A stretch of DNA of 64,000 nt, taken from contig NZ_JABEQC010000002.1 in assembly GCF_013041605.1 (NCBI RefSeq), positions 124,001-188,000 of the forward strand, in the 5' to 3' direction. This DNA comes from Vibrio plantisponsor (lineage in GTDB: Bacteria > Pseudomonadota > Gammaproteobacteria > Enterobacterales > Vibrionaceae). Shown in pieces: positions 1 to 8,440 of this stretch. The notes beneath the pieces are model-generated. The model had not been told where the DNA came from. It searched no databases and was given only the letters and a program-made list of their open reading frames with translations. A program made the position numbers and the translations under genes. Position 1 is the stretch's first letter. Each line of letters starts with the position of its first letter.

Positions 1-166
1 AATCCAGTTTATGGATGCTTCTAAGTATCGCTGTTGTATGTGTGCGGCTGTTAAGCAGCATGTAGATAGTACGCTCGATCAAGATAGCGATAGTAAGGAA
101 TGACATGATGATGAGTGGCCATGTCATGATGCCGAGCTGACTATGTATATTGGTTAATATTTGCAT
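1..166 (-). CDS. exbB: ExbB1, TonB-system proton channel subunit (partial, cut by window start)
   Basis: Reading leftwards from the ATG at 166 the frame stays open to base 1 and gives about 55 residues beginning MQILTNIHSQLGIMTWPL, then a hydrophobic helix and IERTIYMLLNS. This is the N-terminal helix of ExbB, the inner-membrane channel that with ExbD powers TonB. Its start lies 8 bases after the tonB stop, so the two genes are one transcript. In Vibrio heme clusters the order is tonB1-exbB1-exbD1-hutBCD, so exbD and the heme ABC transporter should follow outside the window. Only the N-terminus is visible, so the call rests on context plus the helix pattern. Confidence 0.8.
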   Translation of the reverse strand, partial: MQILTNIHSQLGIMTWPLIIMSFLTIAILIERTIYMLLNSRTHTTAILRSIHKLD

Positions 167-174
167 GATAGCGA

Positions 175-960
175 CTACTGTAATTGGAAATTAATCGGAA
201 TTTGTACGCGATGAGCAATGGCTTGCCCTTGCTCAACTTGATGTGAAAAACGCCATTCTTTGATTGTGCTAAGTGCACGTTCATCAAGGACGCTGTGACC
301 ACTCGATTCAAGCAATAGTTGCTTGATTTGATTGCCTTGTTCATCTAGCCAAACCTCGATAAGCACTTTGCCTTCTAATCCTTGTTTTCTTGCGATTCTT
401 GGGTAGCTCACTGGCGTTGGTTTTGCGCTGAACTTAGGTTTTTTTACTAGCATCGGCTTACTGTCTTGCGCACTCACTTTGGCTGGTGGCGCTGTCTCTT
501 GTTGTTCAGTTTTACTTGTTTCTACTTTCTTTTTTTCTGTTTTGGCTACAGCTGGCTCTTCGATCTTGGCGATCGTTTTTTGTGGTTCTATTTCTGTATT
601 CTGTTCAGCGATTGGCGCCTTTGGTTTTGTCTTGGAAAGCTCTTTTTTAGGCTGAACCTTTTTTAGTGGCTCTTTATCCGGAGCTACGGTTTTACTCTTT
701 TTCTCTACAGGTATGGATTCTTGTTGAACAGGTTTCTGCTCAAGTGGTTTAGCTTCAGCTTTAAGTTCTTTAGCAACCTTTTTCTCGATGACGGGTTCTA
801 CCGGTTTACTTGCCGAGATGGTCATAAGCTGAATTTGAAGTGACTGAGCACCATCCTCGGTTGATACATTGATGGTGTTTTTCTGTGGGGTATACGACAG
901 CGCAATACCATGTATTAGGCATGCGATTAAGCCAGCGATGAGATAACGAAGCCTTGTCAT
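175..960 (-). CDS. tonB: TonB energy transducer (TonB1 of the heme-uptake cluster)
   Basis: A 261-residue periplasm-spanning protein that passes proton-motive energy from ExbB/ExbD to outer-membrane receptors. It has a single N-terminal membrane helix (about 4-24), a long Lys/Pro/Glu-rich spacer (about 50-165), and a C-terminal TonB domain (about 175-261) with YPRIARKQGLEGKV and a closing region around ALSTIKEWRF. It is the first gene of a leftward operon with exbB and diverges from hutW across a Fur-box region, so iron repression is expected. The adjacent heme receptor (3851-6001) is its likely client. The length is usual for the family. Confidence 0.93.
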   Translation of the reverse strand: MTRLRYLIAGLIACLIHGIALSYTPQKNTINVSTEDGAQSLQIQLMTISASKPVEPVIEKKVAKELKAEAKPLEQKPVQQESIPVEKKSKTVAPDKEPLKKVQPKKELSKTKPKAPIAEQNTEIEPQKTIAKIEEPAVAKTEKKKVETSKTEQQETAPPAKVSAQDSKPMLVKKPKFSAKPTPVSYPRIARKQGLEGKVLIEVWLDEQGNQIKQLLLESSGHSVLDERALSTIKEWRFSHQVEQGQAIAHRVQIPINFQLQ

Positions 961-1014
961 TTTTGTCCACTAATCAGTATATTTTTCAACCATTTTTTTC
1001 ACAGCCTTACAAAT

Positions 1015-1045
1015 AATAATGAGATCGAATATCATTTGCATTATC
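1015..1045. promoter_or_regulatory. Overlapping candidate Fur boxes between tonB and hutW
   Basis: Two 19-base windows, 1015-1033 and 1027-1045, each match 13 of 19 positions of the classical Fur consensus built from GATAAT units. They are offset by 12 bases. They lie in the 212-base divergent region, about 55 bases from the tonB start and about 130 bases from the hutW start, where they could repress both transcripts under iron-replete conditions. Matches were counted by eye. Confidence 0.6.
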
Positions 1046-1172
1046 GTTTGTGATCGGTATTATATCGAACAAAATCCTAATTACAATTTTATAAGCTAAT
1101 AATTTGTTGCTGATTTGAAGGTCATTGATGAAAGCTCGGCAGCGATATTTTTAATTAAGGCATGAGTGATTT

Positions 1173-2519
1173 ATGAAGCCGGTGATTTTTGACAGTACGG
1201 ATGAATTGATTGTTGGTAAGGACACGCCAGATCCTTTGCGTTTTGCATTTGCTGCCAAGCGCGGTGCTCACGCCGGTGGAGCGATGAAGCCTGTAAATCC
1301 TACGCTAACTCAATCGGTTTTATCAGGAGCGTTGAGTCTCTCTGGCGAAGCGAGCGGACGTTGCTTATACATTCATATTCCGTTTTGTCGTGTTCGTTGC
1401 ACTTATTGCAACTTTTTCCAATACGCTTCGAGCGAAAAACTGATTGCAGATTATTTCCAAGCGTTAGTGACGGAAATAAAGAGAAAGTCAGCATTAAAGT
1501 GGACACAAAGTTATCCATTTCAAGCTGTCTATGTGGGTGGCGGTACGCCAACTGACCTCAACGCAGCGCAGTTGAAACAGTTAGGTGAGTTGATTCGTCA
1601 GTATTTTCCTTTAACACCTGATTGCGAAATCACGCTTGAAGGTCGTGTAAATCGTTTTAATGAATCGAAGTTTGAAGCGGCACTAGAAGGTGGATTCAAT
1701 CGTTTTTCTTTTGGTGTGCAGAGTTTTGATAGCAAAGTCCGCCGTAGTGCCAAGCGTCTGGATGATGGCGAAGTGGTGATGAACACTTTGCAAAAACTAG
1801 TGCGTTATAACGCAGCTCCGATAGTGATCGATCTTTTATATGGATTGCCTCATCAGACACTAGACGTTTGGCAGAAAGATTTAGAAGCCTACATTGAATC
1901 GGGTGTTGATGGTGTCGATCTCTATCAGTTGCTTGAGTTGCAAAATTTGCCAATGGCGCGTCTGGTGGAACAAGGCAAATTGCCCAACCCTGCTGACACT
2001 GCAACTAAAGCCACTATGTATGAGATGGGGGTGGCATTCATGGCAAAGCATCACCAGAGACGTTTAAGTGTTAATCACTGGGCTTCGGGCAACCGTGAGC
2101 GCAGCATTTATAACAGCCTAGCGAAAACCAATGCACAGGTATTACCTATAGGTGCGGGTGCAGGAGGCAACTTTAATGGTATTAGCACTATGCAGCATCG
2201 TGAAATGGATGCTTACATTAAAGCAATAGAAGCGGATGAGTTTCCAAGTGCCATGGTGTTTCAATCAACATCTAGTGAAAGCATTCAGAGTGATCTTAAA
2301 GCGTCTTTTGACCGTGGTGTCTTACTCAAACATGAATTAGGTGAGTGGTTTGAAGCACTTATGCCTCTATTCACAGTGTGGCAAAAAAGAGGATTAGTAA
2401 ATATCACGCCTTTCGCTGTTGAACTGACTCTGGCCGGACAATTTTGGTCTGTGACTTTAGCGACGAATGCGATTCAAGTGATTCAGAATCAAACTCAAGC
2501 GATGCTTAAAAGCGCTTGA
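1173..2519 (+). CDS. hutW: HutW, radical SAM heme-degrading enzyme (ChuW family)
   Basis: A 448-residue radical SAM protein. The cluster motif CRVRCTYC supplies Cys72, Cys76 and Cys79, and GGGTP follows at 122-126. It is HemN-like, but the first-gene position before hutX and hutZ identifies it as the HutW/ChuW branch. In enterobacteria this branch opens the heme ring without oxygen and releases iron. Acting in the cytoplasm, it would complement the HutZ route. The ATG at 1173 is followed by about 60 residues before the radical SAM core. It is the first gene of hutWXZ, downstream of the Fur-box region. Confidence 0.92.
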   Translation: MKPVIFDSTDELIVGKDTPDPLRFAFAAKRGAHAGGAMKPVNPTLTQSVLSGALSLSGEASGRCLYIHIPFCRVRCTYCNFFQYASSEKLIADYFQALVTEIKRKSALKWTQSYPFQAVYVGGGTPTDLNAAQLKQLGELIRQYFPLTPDCEITLEGRVNRFNESKFEAALEGGFNRFSFGVQSFDSKVRRSAKRLDDGEVVMNTLQKLVRYNAAPIVIDLLYGLPHQTLDVWQKDLEAYIESGVDGVDLYQLLELQNLPMARLVEQGKLPNPADTATKATMYEMGVAFMAKHHQRRLSVNHWASGNRERSIYNSLAKTNAQVLPIGAGAGGNFNGISTMQHREMDAYIKAIEADEFPSAMVFQSTSSESIQSDLKASFDRGVLLKHELGEWFEALMPLFTVWQKRGLVNITPFAVELTLAGQFWSVTLATNAIQVIQNQTQAMLKSA

Positions 2520-2545
2520 ATAAAACAAAAATATTAGGAGTAACT

Positions 2546-3067
2546 ATGTACACCACTTGTTCAGAGACAGAAGTACAACAAAAAGTGACAGCGGCGTTAG
2601 CGGAAGATTCAGCAACACCTGTCTCAACAATGTCTGAGCAACTAGGCTTATCTGAAGGTGCTATTACATTAGCTTTGCCAGACGAAATGATGACTCGTAT
2701 CGATGGCAAACATGCGCAAACCGTTTTAGAACAACTACCAGAGTGGGGACCAGTAACTACGATAGTTCACTCTTTCGGTTCTATTTTTGAAACGAAAGCC
2801 AATTTCCCTAAGGGCAAAGAAGCACACGGCTACTATAACCTGATGGGGAGAGACGGCGAACTGCATGGTCATCTACGCTTAGATTTAGTGGAACACATTG
2901 CTTTTGTTAGCAAGCCATTTCGAGCTATGGAAAGTCACTATATCGGTTTCTTCAATGCGAATGGTGATTGTGTTTTTAAAGTATACGTAGGCCGAGATAA
3001 GAAACGTCAGCTTTTCCCACAGCAGGTAGAAGCGTTTATGCAAATGAAAAAGGAGTTTGCCGCGTGA
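2546..3067 (+). CDS. hutX: HutX, intracellular heme carrier
   Basis: A 173-residue cytoplasmic protein of the HutX/ChuX family, which binds heme and hands it to HutZ. The ATG at 2546 was chosen because AGGAG at 2536-2540 lies five bases upstream; a TTG further upstream has no such signal. Visible features include an N-terminal segment resembling a winged helix (LAEDSATPVSTMSEQLGLSE) and the C-terminal heme-utilisation fold. It follows hutW by 26 bases and its stop overlaps the hutZ start, indicating coupled translation. Confidence 0.92.
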   Translation: MYTTCSETEVQQKVTAALAEDSATPVSTMSEQLGLSEGAITLALPDEMMTRIDGKHAQTVLEQLPEWGPVTTIVHSFGSIFETKANFPKGKEAHGYYNLMGRDGELHGHLRLDLVEHIAFVSKPFRAMESHYIGFFNANGDCVFKVYVGRDKKRQLFPQQVEAFMQMKKEFAA

Positions 3068-3639
3068 ATATAGAAAGTCAGCCACAAGAAAATGCTCAAC
3101 GAGAAGAAGTTCGTCGCGAACGATTACAAGGCCGATTAGAGCCTGAGGTTCGTGAATTCCGAGATTCCCGTAAAACGTTGCAGTTAGCAACGATCAACGC
3201 TGCTGGTATTCCAAACGCCACATACGCTCCATTCGCTTTTGATAGCAAAGCTTATTACATCCTCGTGAGTGACATCGCCGCTCATGGGCAAAATTTAAAA
3301 ACGAACCGTAATGTTTCGATTTTAATGATCGAGGATGAAAGCGAATGTAAGAACATTTATGCACGTAAACGACTGACTTTCGATACACGTGCTGAACTCG
3401 TTGAAAAACAAACACAAGATTGGAGCCAAGGCGTTGCCGCGCTAAAAGCGCGATTTGGTGAAATTATCGATAATTTAAGCCAGCTTGGTGACTTCAATCT
3501 TTATCGCTTAGTGCCTGAGTCAGGACGTTACGTCAAAGGATTCGGACAAGCGTTTGTCATTTCCGGTGATGACATGCTCGATTTTGTTCATTTAACAGAA
3601 GGGCACGTTAAAGCTGAAAAAGAGCGTATGGAGCAATAA
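3064..3639 (+). CDS. hutZ: HutZ, heme-utilisation/heme-degrading protein
   Basis: A 191-residue split-barrel protein related to pyridoxamine-phosphate oxidases. HutZ binds heme as a dimer, receives it from HutX and is reported to cleave it. The C-terminal stretch FVHLTEGH places His176 where V. cholerae HutZ has its heme-ligand His170, and the LSQLGDF region carries the matching Asp. The start is GTG at 3064 inside the end of hutX (GTGA overlap). The N-terminus is about 12 residues longer than in V. cholerae, so a start further in is possible. Confidence 0.92.
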   Translation: MNIESQPQENAQREEVRRERLQGRLEPEVREFRDSRKTLQLATINAAGIPNATYAPFAFDSKAYYILVSDIAAHGQNLKTNRNVSILMIEDESECKNIYARKRLTFDTRAELVEKQTQDWSQGVAALKARFGEIIDNLSQLGDFNLYRLVPESGRYVKGFGQAFVISGDDMLDFVHLTEGHVKAEKERMEQ

Positions 3640-3850
3640 CCACTACTTAATAACAAGCGTTTAATAACCAGTGTTTAATAAATGCTGATTAAGTAAAAAT
3701 TTAACCTAAGAATCAGCTCAACTAATAACAATATCCTCATCGATTTGATGCTTCAAAGCGGCTCGCATGCGAATGCCGCTTAGATTCTTGCACTTCAAAT
3801 TTGAGGCAAAACCATTGAGCTCACTTAAACATTTAAACATGGATATGATA

Positions 3851-6001
3851 ATGATTAAGCAAACTCCGCTTGCCATAGTTATTGGCGCGTTGCTATCAGC
3901 GCCAGCAGTCGCTGAAGAAACTACCTACTCATTTGATGAAGTTGTTGTGTCGGCAACTCGTATTGAACAGGATAAAAAGGACGTATCTTCATCTGTTGAA
4001 GTTGTTGATCGTGAAGAACTTGATGAAACGATGACTTCAAATTTGAAGGATACGTTCAAATATACACCAGGTGTTGATGCACAAGCTGATGGTCGATTTG
4101 GTGTTTCAGGTTTCAATATTCGTGGTATGGAAGATAGCCGCGTGAAAGTGATGGTTGATGGCGTTCAACAGCCAGTACCTTACAACCCAGGTGCTAGTCA
4201 GCAGCGTAAATATCCTAATACCATTGAGCTAGATACCTTAACATCGGTAGAAGTGAATAAAGGACCATCTTCAAGTTTGTTTGGTTCCGATGCGCTTGGC
4301 GGTGTGGTGTTGTTCCGTACTAAGAATCCAGAAGATGTTTTAGTTACAGAGGGCGATGAGCACCGTTTTGGTATTAAGAGTAGCTACTCATCAGTGAATA
4401 GTGAGTTCAAAAATACCCTGACTTGGGCTATGCGCAAAGGTGACTGGGAAACGATCACTATGCTGACTTATGCCGATGGCAGTGAATACAAGACCCATGG
4501 TGATGGAGCGGATGTTGAAGGTACCGATCGTGGTGCTGCAGATCCGGCTGATACACAATTGATGAATGGTTTAGCGAAAGTCTTTTACCAAGCAAACGAG
4601 GCTCATCGCTTTGGTCTAACGTTTGAATATTATGACTATCAGAATGATTCATACCTAGCGTCTCAGGAAGGTTCTGGAATTAACATGGGGGCAATGGGGA
4701 CGTTAGTTTATAACGACTCATCAGTACAAGATGAGAATACCCGCATGCGCGTTGGTTTTGAGCACGACTGGAAAATGGATGCAGCGTTGGCTGATGAGTT
4801 ATTGTGGAAATTGAGCTACCAAGCGACAGAAAGCGAATCTGATAACTATGATACAACCAACTGGGGAAGTATTTATGTTGACCGTATGCGTAATCGTCAG
4901 CGTATTTCTAGTGATGATTCCATCCAGTTCGATGCCCAAGTCAACAAACTGATTGAAGCTGAAACGCACTATCATCAGTTAACCTATGGGGCGAGTTATC
5001 TTCAGAATGATTTCTCATTAGAGAATACAGACTATATTCTGAGCAGTGGTACACAATCTTCAGGTAGTACTGGTTTGCCGAATGCAGACGTGCGCCAATG
5101 GGGTATGTTTATTCAAGATCAGCTATTCCTATTTGATGAAAAGTTAGTCCTTTCAGCGGGTCTTCGTTACGACTCCTTTAAAACAACACCTGAAACCACA
5201 GAAGGTTATGATACTGAACAGGTTGGCAGCAGTAATGATGCTGTAACAGGTCGAGTTGGTGCTGTTTATCATGTTGCTGATATGTTCAGCCCGTATGTGC
5301 AAATCAGTCAAGGCTTTAAAGCGCCAACGGTTTATGACTTGTACTACAGCTACAGTGAAGGGGTTATTTTCGAAGGTAATCCTAATCTAGAAGCAGAAAC
5401 CAGCCTGTCTTATGAGCTTGGTTTCCGTGGTGAGAATAAGTTCCTCCAATACGAAGCAAGTGTTTTCTACAACGACTACAAAAACTTCATTACTGATGAA
5501 GTAGTCGGTGAAGATGCAAGTACAAGTAAAGACATCATTACGATGAAAAATATCGATGAAGCACGTATTTACGGTGCTGAACTTGCTGCAACTGTGCTTG
5601 GGCCAAAAGGTATCTACAGTCGTTTAAGCTTGGCATATGCTGATGGTGAAGATAAAGCTACTGGTCGCGAGCTAGATTCTATAGCTCCATTTACTGCAAA
5701 TGTTGGCTTAGGTTATAACTCAGCAGATCAAAAATACGGTGCGTTGGTTAACTACAAGTTTGTTGCTAAGAAAGATGACTGGGAAGATGAAGATAATATC
5801 GAAGCGCCTTCTTACAACATTGTTGATTTAACGGCTTATTACCGTCCAATCAGAGACATGACTGTTCGCGCAGGATTGTTTAACGTGTTTGACGAGAAAT
5901 ACTGGGTATTCTCTGACCTAAGTGGTGAAAGTGATGGTTTAAGTGATTTTGATTCACAAGCCGGTCGTAACTGGGGTGCAAGCGTGGAATATAACTTCTA
6001 A
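3851..6001 (+). CDS. TonB-dependent outer-membrane heme receptor (HutA/HuvA type)
   Basis: A 716-residue receptor from the ATG at 3851, which directly precedes a good signal peptide (about 1-21, ending SAPAVAEE). In-frame ATGs at 3839 and 3845 and a frame open to 3767 exist, but the residues before 3851 do not look like a signal peptide. A TonB box (DEVVVSATR) starts the mature protein, followed by a plug domain with FNIRGMEDSRVKVMVDGVQQ, and a beta-barrel ending in Phe. FKAP (about 489) and NPNL (about 510) correspond to the FRAP/NPNL signature of heme receptors, but no His lies between them. It follows hutWXZ after 211 bases. Substrate assignment to heme is by family and context. Confidence 0.85.
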   Translation: MIKQTPLAIVIGALLSAPAVAEETTYSFDEVVVSATRIEQDKKDVSSSVEVVDREELDETMTSNLKDTFKYTPGVDAQADGRFGVSGFNIRGMEDSRVKVMVDGVQQPVPYNPGASQQRKYPNTIELDTLTSVEVNKGPSSSLFGSDALGGVVLFRTKNPEDVLVTEGDEHRFGIKSSYSSVNSEFKNTLTWAMRKGDWETITMLTYADGSEYKTHGDGADVEGTDRGAADPADTQLMNGLAKVFYQANEAHRFGLTFEYYDYQNDSYLASQEGSGINMGAMGTLVYNDSSVQDENTRMRVGFEHDWKMDAALADELLWKLSYQATESESDNYDTTNWGSIYVDRMRNRQRISSDDSIQFDAQVNKLIEAETHYHQLTYGASYLQNDFSLENTDYILSSGTQSSGSTGLPNADVRQWGMFIQDQLFLFDEKLVLSAGLRYDSFKTTPETTEGYDTEQVGSSNDAVTGRVGAVYHVADMFSPYVQISQGFKAPTVYDLYYSYSEGVIFEGNPNLEAETSLSYELGFRGENKFLQYEASVFYNDYKNFITDEVVGEDASTSKDIITMKNIDEARIYGAELAATVLGPKGIYSRLSLAYADGEDKATGRELDSIAPFTANVGLGYNSADQKYGALVNYKFVAKKDDWEDEDNIEAPSYNIVDLTAYYRPIRDMTVRAGLFNVFDEKYWVFSDLSGESDGLSDFDSQAGRNWGASVEYNF

Positions 6002-6018
6002 CCGTGAACTCTAGTTGA

Positions 6019-6044
6019 AAAAAGGGCGCTTAGCGCCCTTTTTT
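6019..6044 (+). terminator. Rho-independent terminator between the heme receptor and olsF
   Basis: GGGCGC (6024-6029), loop TTA, GCGCCC (6033-6038), flanked by A and T runs on both sides. It can end the rightward receptor transcript and the leftward olsF transcript. Confidence 0.9.
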
Positions 6045-6053
6045 ATTGTTAGT

Positions 6054-7805
6054 CTAGTTAGCTACTTTTAAATACTCTTCCGCTTCTTTCACACCCATAT
6101 AGCGACCTAAGGTTTTCATCGGTACATCATGTAAGTCCACTACGATCAAACCATCTAAGGCATCGTTGAAGGCAGGGTCAACGTTGAAGCTGACCAATTT
6201 TCCATTCAATCCTAAATACTGACGTAATAGCACAGGAATGCCTTTGCCTTCATCAATACGAGCAATCACTCGCGAGAGCAGTTGTAAGTCGGCTAAAGAA
6301 GTTAACAAACTGGCATTCCATTGTGCTTGCATCATAGGTAATGGGTTGGAAGCTGCGACAAAGTTTGCTTGCTCGTTGTCGTAGAAGTGGAGTGTCATGG
6401 TGTCTGCCAGCAAACGTCTGGCTTGTTCGCTGTAATCATTGCTGATACTGACCGGTCCAAACAGGTGAGTGTATTGAGGGTTTTTATGAATAAATGCGCC
6501 AATCCCTTTCCATAGCAGAAGCAATGGAGCCATGCTTTTCTGGTAGTACTCATCAATGACTGAGCGCCCTAGCTCTATGGCGTTACCCATATTTTCTAGA
6601 AAGCGTGGGTCGTAGTTAAACAATGTACTTGAGTAGAGACCTTGAATACCTTGGGTTGCCACAATTTTGTCTACTAAGCCTAGGCGATAAGCGCCAACCA
6701 TTTCATCGCGTTCTCTGTCCCAAATGAAAAGATGCAAATACTCGCGGTCAAACTCATCCACATCTAACGCCATCCCTGTCCCTTCGCCTACTTGGCGAAA
6801 GTTCTTCTCACGTAAGCGTCCAATCTCATGCATTAAAGAAGGGATATTCTCGGAATGAGTACAGTAAACATCAAACTCATTTAGACTGAGCAGGTGTGCT
6901 GATGAAGGAAGTGCTTCAAGATCTTCAAGCAGTTCAACAAGCGGTAATCTGTCCGCAATAGCTTGTGAAGTGTCATCTAAGTTAGTTTTATCTCGGGAAA
7001 GTGTTTTTTTTGCACCAAGCAGATAGGTGTTCAAGCGCAAGTAATTGACCAGCTGTTGATCGCAAAGATGTTGCATCTCTTTGTAGTGAATTGCGTCGCT
7101 AATAGAGATGTCGATACAGGTTTGTTTTTTATTCAGTAATTCGCGGCCGAGCATTACAGTGCGGAGCAGCGGATGTATTTTCCCTGCCATATAAAAACGA
7201 GTCGAGTTGTGACCTTCGATATAAACGGGTACTGCTGCCGCTTTATGTTTTTTGATCAAGCGGCTGACCGATTGACTCCACTCTTTATCTTCCAATCGAT
7301 GTTGTTTGCTGTCTACCAATTGGGAGACTTCACCAGCAGGGAACATGAGTAACAAACCGCCTTGCTCTAAATGTTTATGAGCCTGACGCATCGCTTGAAG
7401 GTTTGCTTTCCGTGATTTATCCGTCTCAAAGACGTCAACGCCGATAAAGAGGGAATCCAGTTCAGGAACAGTTTTTAAGTATTGGTTTGCCAGTATTTGT
7501 ACATCAGAACGAATCGTGAGTAGCATCTCTGCCAATATCACGCCTTCAACACAGCCTAGTGGGTGATTGGCAACTACAACGGTTGGCCCCATAACCGGAA
7601 CATTGTTGAGAGAGCCTTTAATAAGTTGGTAATCAATGCCTAAAATTTCGAGCGTAAAGCGAAGAAATTGGCGAGTGTCGCACCCAGCAGGGCGCTGTGC
7701 GTAGAATTTATCAAGTTGACTTAAACCCGTTGCCCATTCCGCTAGGTTTTCACCTAAACCAAATGGTGTTTTTCGTGGCAGTTTAAAAGGGCTCTTAGAC
7801 AGCAT
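6054..7805 (-). CDS. olsF: OlsF-type bifunctional ornithine lipid synthase
   Basis: A 583-residue two-domain membrane-associated enzyme. The N-terminal half (about 65-260) is a lysophospholipid-type O-acyltransferase with NHPLGCVEG (80-88) and FPAGE (155-159). The C-terminal half (about 310-520) is a GNAT-like N-acyltransferase of the OlsB kind (LHLFIWDRERDEMVGAYRLG). OlsF proteins acylate ornithine twice to make phosphate-free ornithine lipids; the V. cholerae counterpart is, from memory, VC0489. Such proteins are often annotated as hemolysin. The acidic residue of the acyltransferase motif is Glu87 rather than the more usual Asp. It is a single gene ending at a shared terminator. Confidence 0.85.
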   Translation of the reverse strand: MLSKSPFKLPRKTPFGLGENLAEWATGLSQLDKFYAQRPAGCDTRQFLRFTLEILGIDYQLIKGSLNNVPVMGPTVVVANHPLGCVEGVILAEMLLTIRSDVQILANQYLKTVPELDSLFIGVDVFETDKSRKANLQAMRQAHKHLEQGGLLLMFPAGEVSQLVDSKQHRLEDKEWSQSVSRLIKKHKAAAVPVYIEGHNSTRFYMAGKIHPLLRTVMLGRELLNKKQTCIDISISDAIHYKEMQHLCDQQLVNYLRLNTYLLGAKKTLSRDKTNLDDTSQAIADRLPLVELLEDLEALPSSAHLLSLNEFDVYCTHSENIPSLMHEIGRLREKNFRQVGEGTGMALDVDEFDREYLHLFIWDRERDEMVGAYRLGLVDKIVATQGIQGLYSSTLFNYDPRFLENMGNAIELGRSVIDEYYQKSMAPLLLLWKGIGAFIHKNPQYTHLFGPVSISNDYSEQARRLLADTMTLHFYDNEQANFVAASNPLPMMQAQWNASLLTSLADLQLLSRVIARIDEGKGIPVLLRQYLGLNGKLVSFNVDPAFNDALDGLIVVDLHDVPMKTLGRYMGVKEAEEYLKVAN

Positions 7806-7941
7806 GTTAACCTCACAATACTTGTATTATGAGCCCATGCTAGAAGGCGAATATTTCACCTACGCTGCAGTTATATGAGTCTTTGATGGCGGATTTTTTG
7901 CAAAATGATGAATGTGGGATGGGGTAGGAAGGAAAGGTATA

Positions 7942-7970
7942 AAGAAGGCACGGTTATGACGAGCCTTCTT
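7942..7970 (-). terminator. Hairpin terminator after the MCP/small-protein unit
   Basis: AAGAAGGC (7942-7949) pairs with GCCTTCTT (7963-7970), with extra CG/CG pairing inside the loop. It lies 33 bases past the leftward gene at 8003. The T tract on the minus strand is short. The remaining bases of the 7806-8002 gap show nothing recognisable. Confidence 0.6.
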
Positions 7971-8002
7971 AAATAATCACATCCGCTATTGTGAAGAGAA
8001 AA

Positions 8003-8440
8003 TCAACTGAGTTGAGATAGGTTATTAATTACTAGTCCTTTTTGTGTGCTGCTATCGATTATAATTATCTGCATCACAGGATTTCCACAGTAGGGAATGA
8101 GTACTTTATGTAGATTGGGAGCATTCTCCATTCTTTGGCTGATGATGGTGCCAAAAATCTCATCGTCAGAGGTGATCAATACTTCTGACTGGATGTAATT
8201 GTCGTCTTTAGTAAGCTGGAAAGTTGTTTGTTCCATGGTGGAAAAAGTACCTTTAACCAACTCCAGCTTATAGCCCTGCACTAAGCATTGATTGTTAATC
8301 AGCGTACAGTCGAGTCGCTCATAGTTATCCTGTGTCTGAGTAAACTGCATCTTGTTTTCGAATTGCAGCAGGCTTGGAATCAAATAGCCTACTGCAAAAA
8401 TAACAGCGACAACGGCAGTTTTAATTAGGATGGATTTCAC
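8003..8440 (-). CDS. Small membrane-anchored protein of unknown function, coupled to the MCP gene
   Basis: A 145-residue protein I do not recognise. Residues about 5-25 form one hydrophobic helix, either a signal anchor or a long signal peptide. The rest is polar and beta-rich and would be periplasmic. Cysteines in CTLINNQC near residue 45 and a third Cys in PYCGNP could form disulfides there. Its start overlaps the stop of the chemoreceptor gene (ATGA), so it should be translated with it. A role as a receptor partner or periplasmic sensor is inference only. Confidence 0.7.
   Translation of the reverse strand: MKSILIKTAVVAVIFAVGYLIPSLLQFENKMQFTQTQDNYERLDCTLINNQCLVQGYKLELVKGTFSTMEQTTFQLTKDDNYIQSEVLITSDDEIFGTIISQRMENAPNLHKVLIPYCGNPVMQIIIIDSSTQKGLVINNLSQLS

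Noticed and set aside
466..666. Hydrophobic open frame opposite tonB
   Set aside because: It is antisense to the Lys/Glu-rich TonB spacer, which reads as Phe and Leu on the other strand.
3684..3717. GCTGATT/AATCAGC inverted repeat after hutZ as a terminator
   Set aside because: The loop is 20 bases and no T run follows; weak as a terminator and no operator match.
3847..3855. GATAATGAT, a 9-base Fur-like match over the start of the heme receptor gene
   Set aside because: Only 11 of 19 positions of the full box match, and it spans the start codon and coding bases, so chance is likely.
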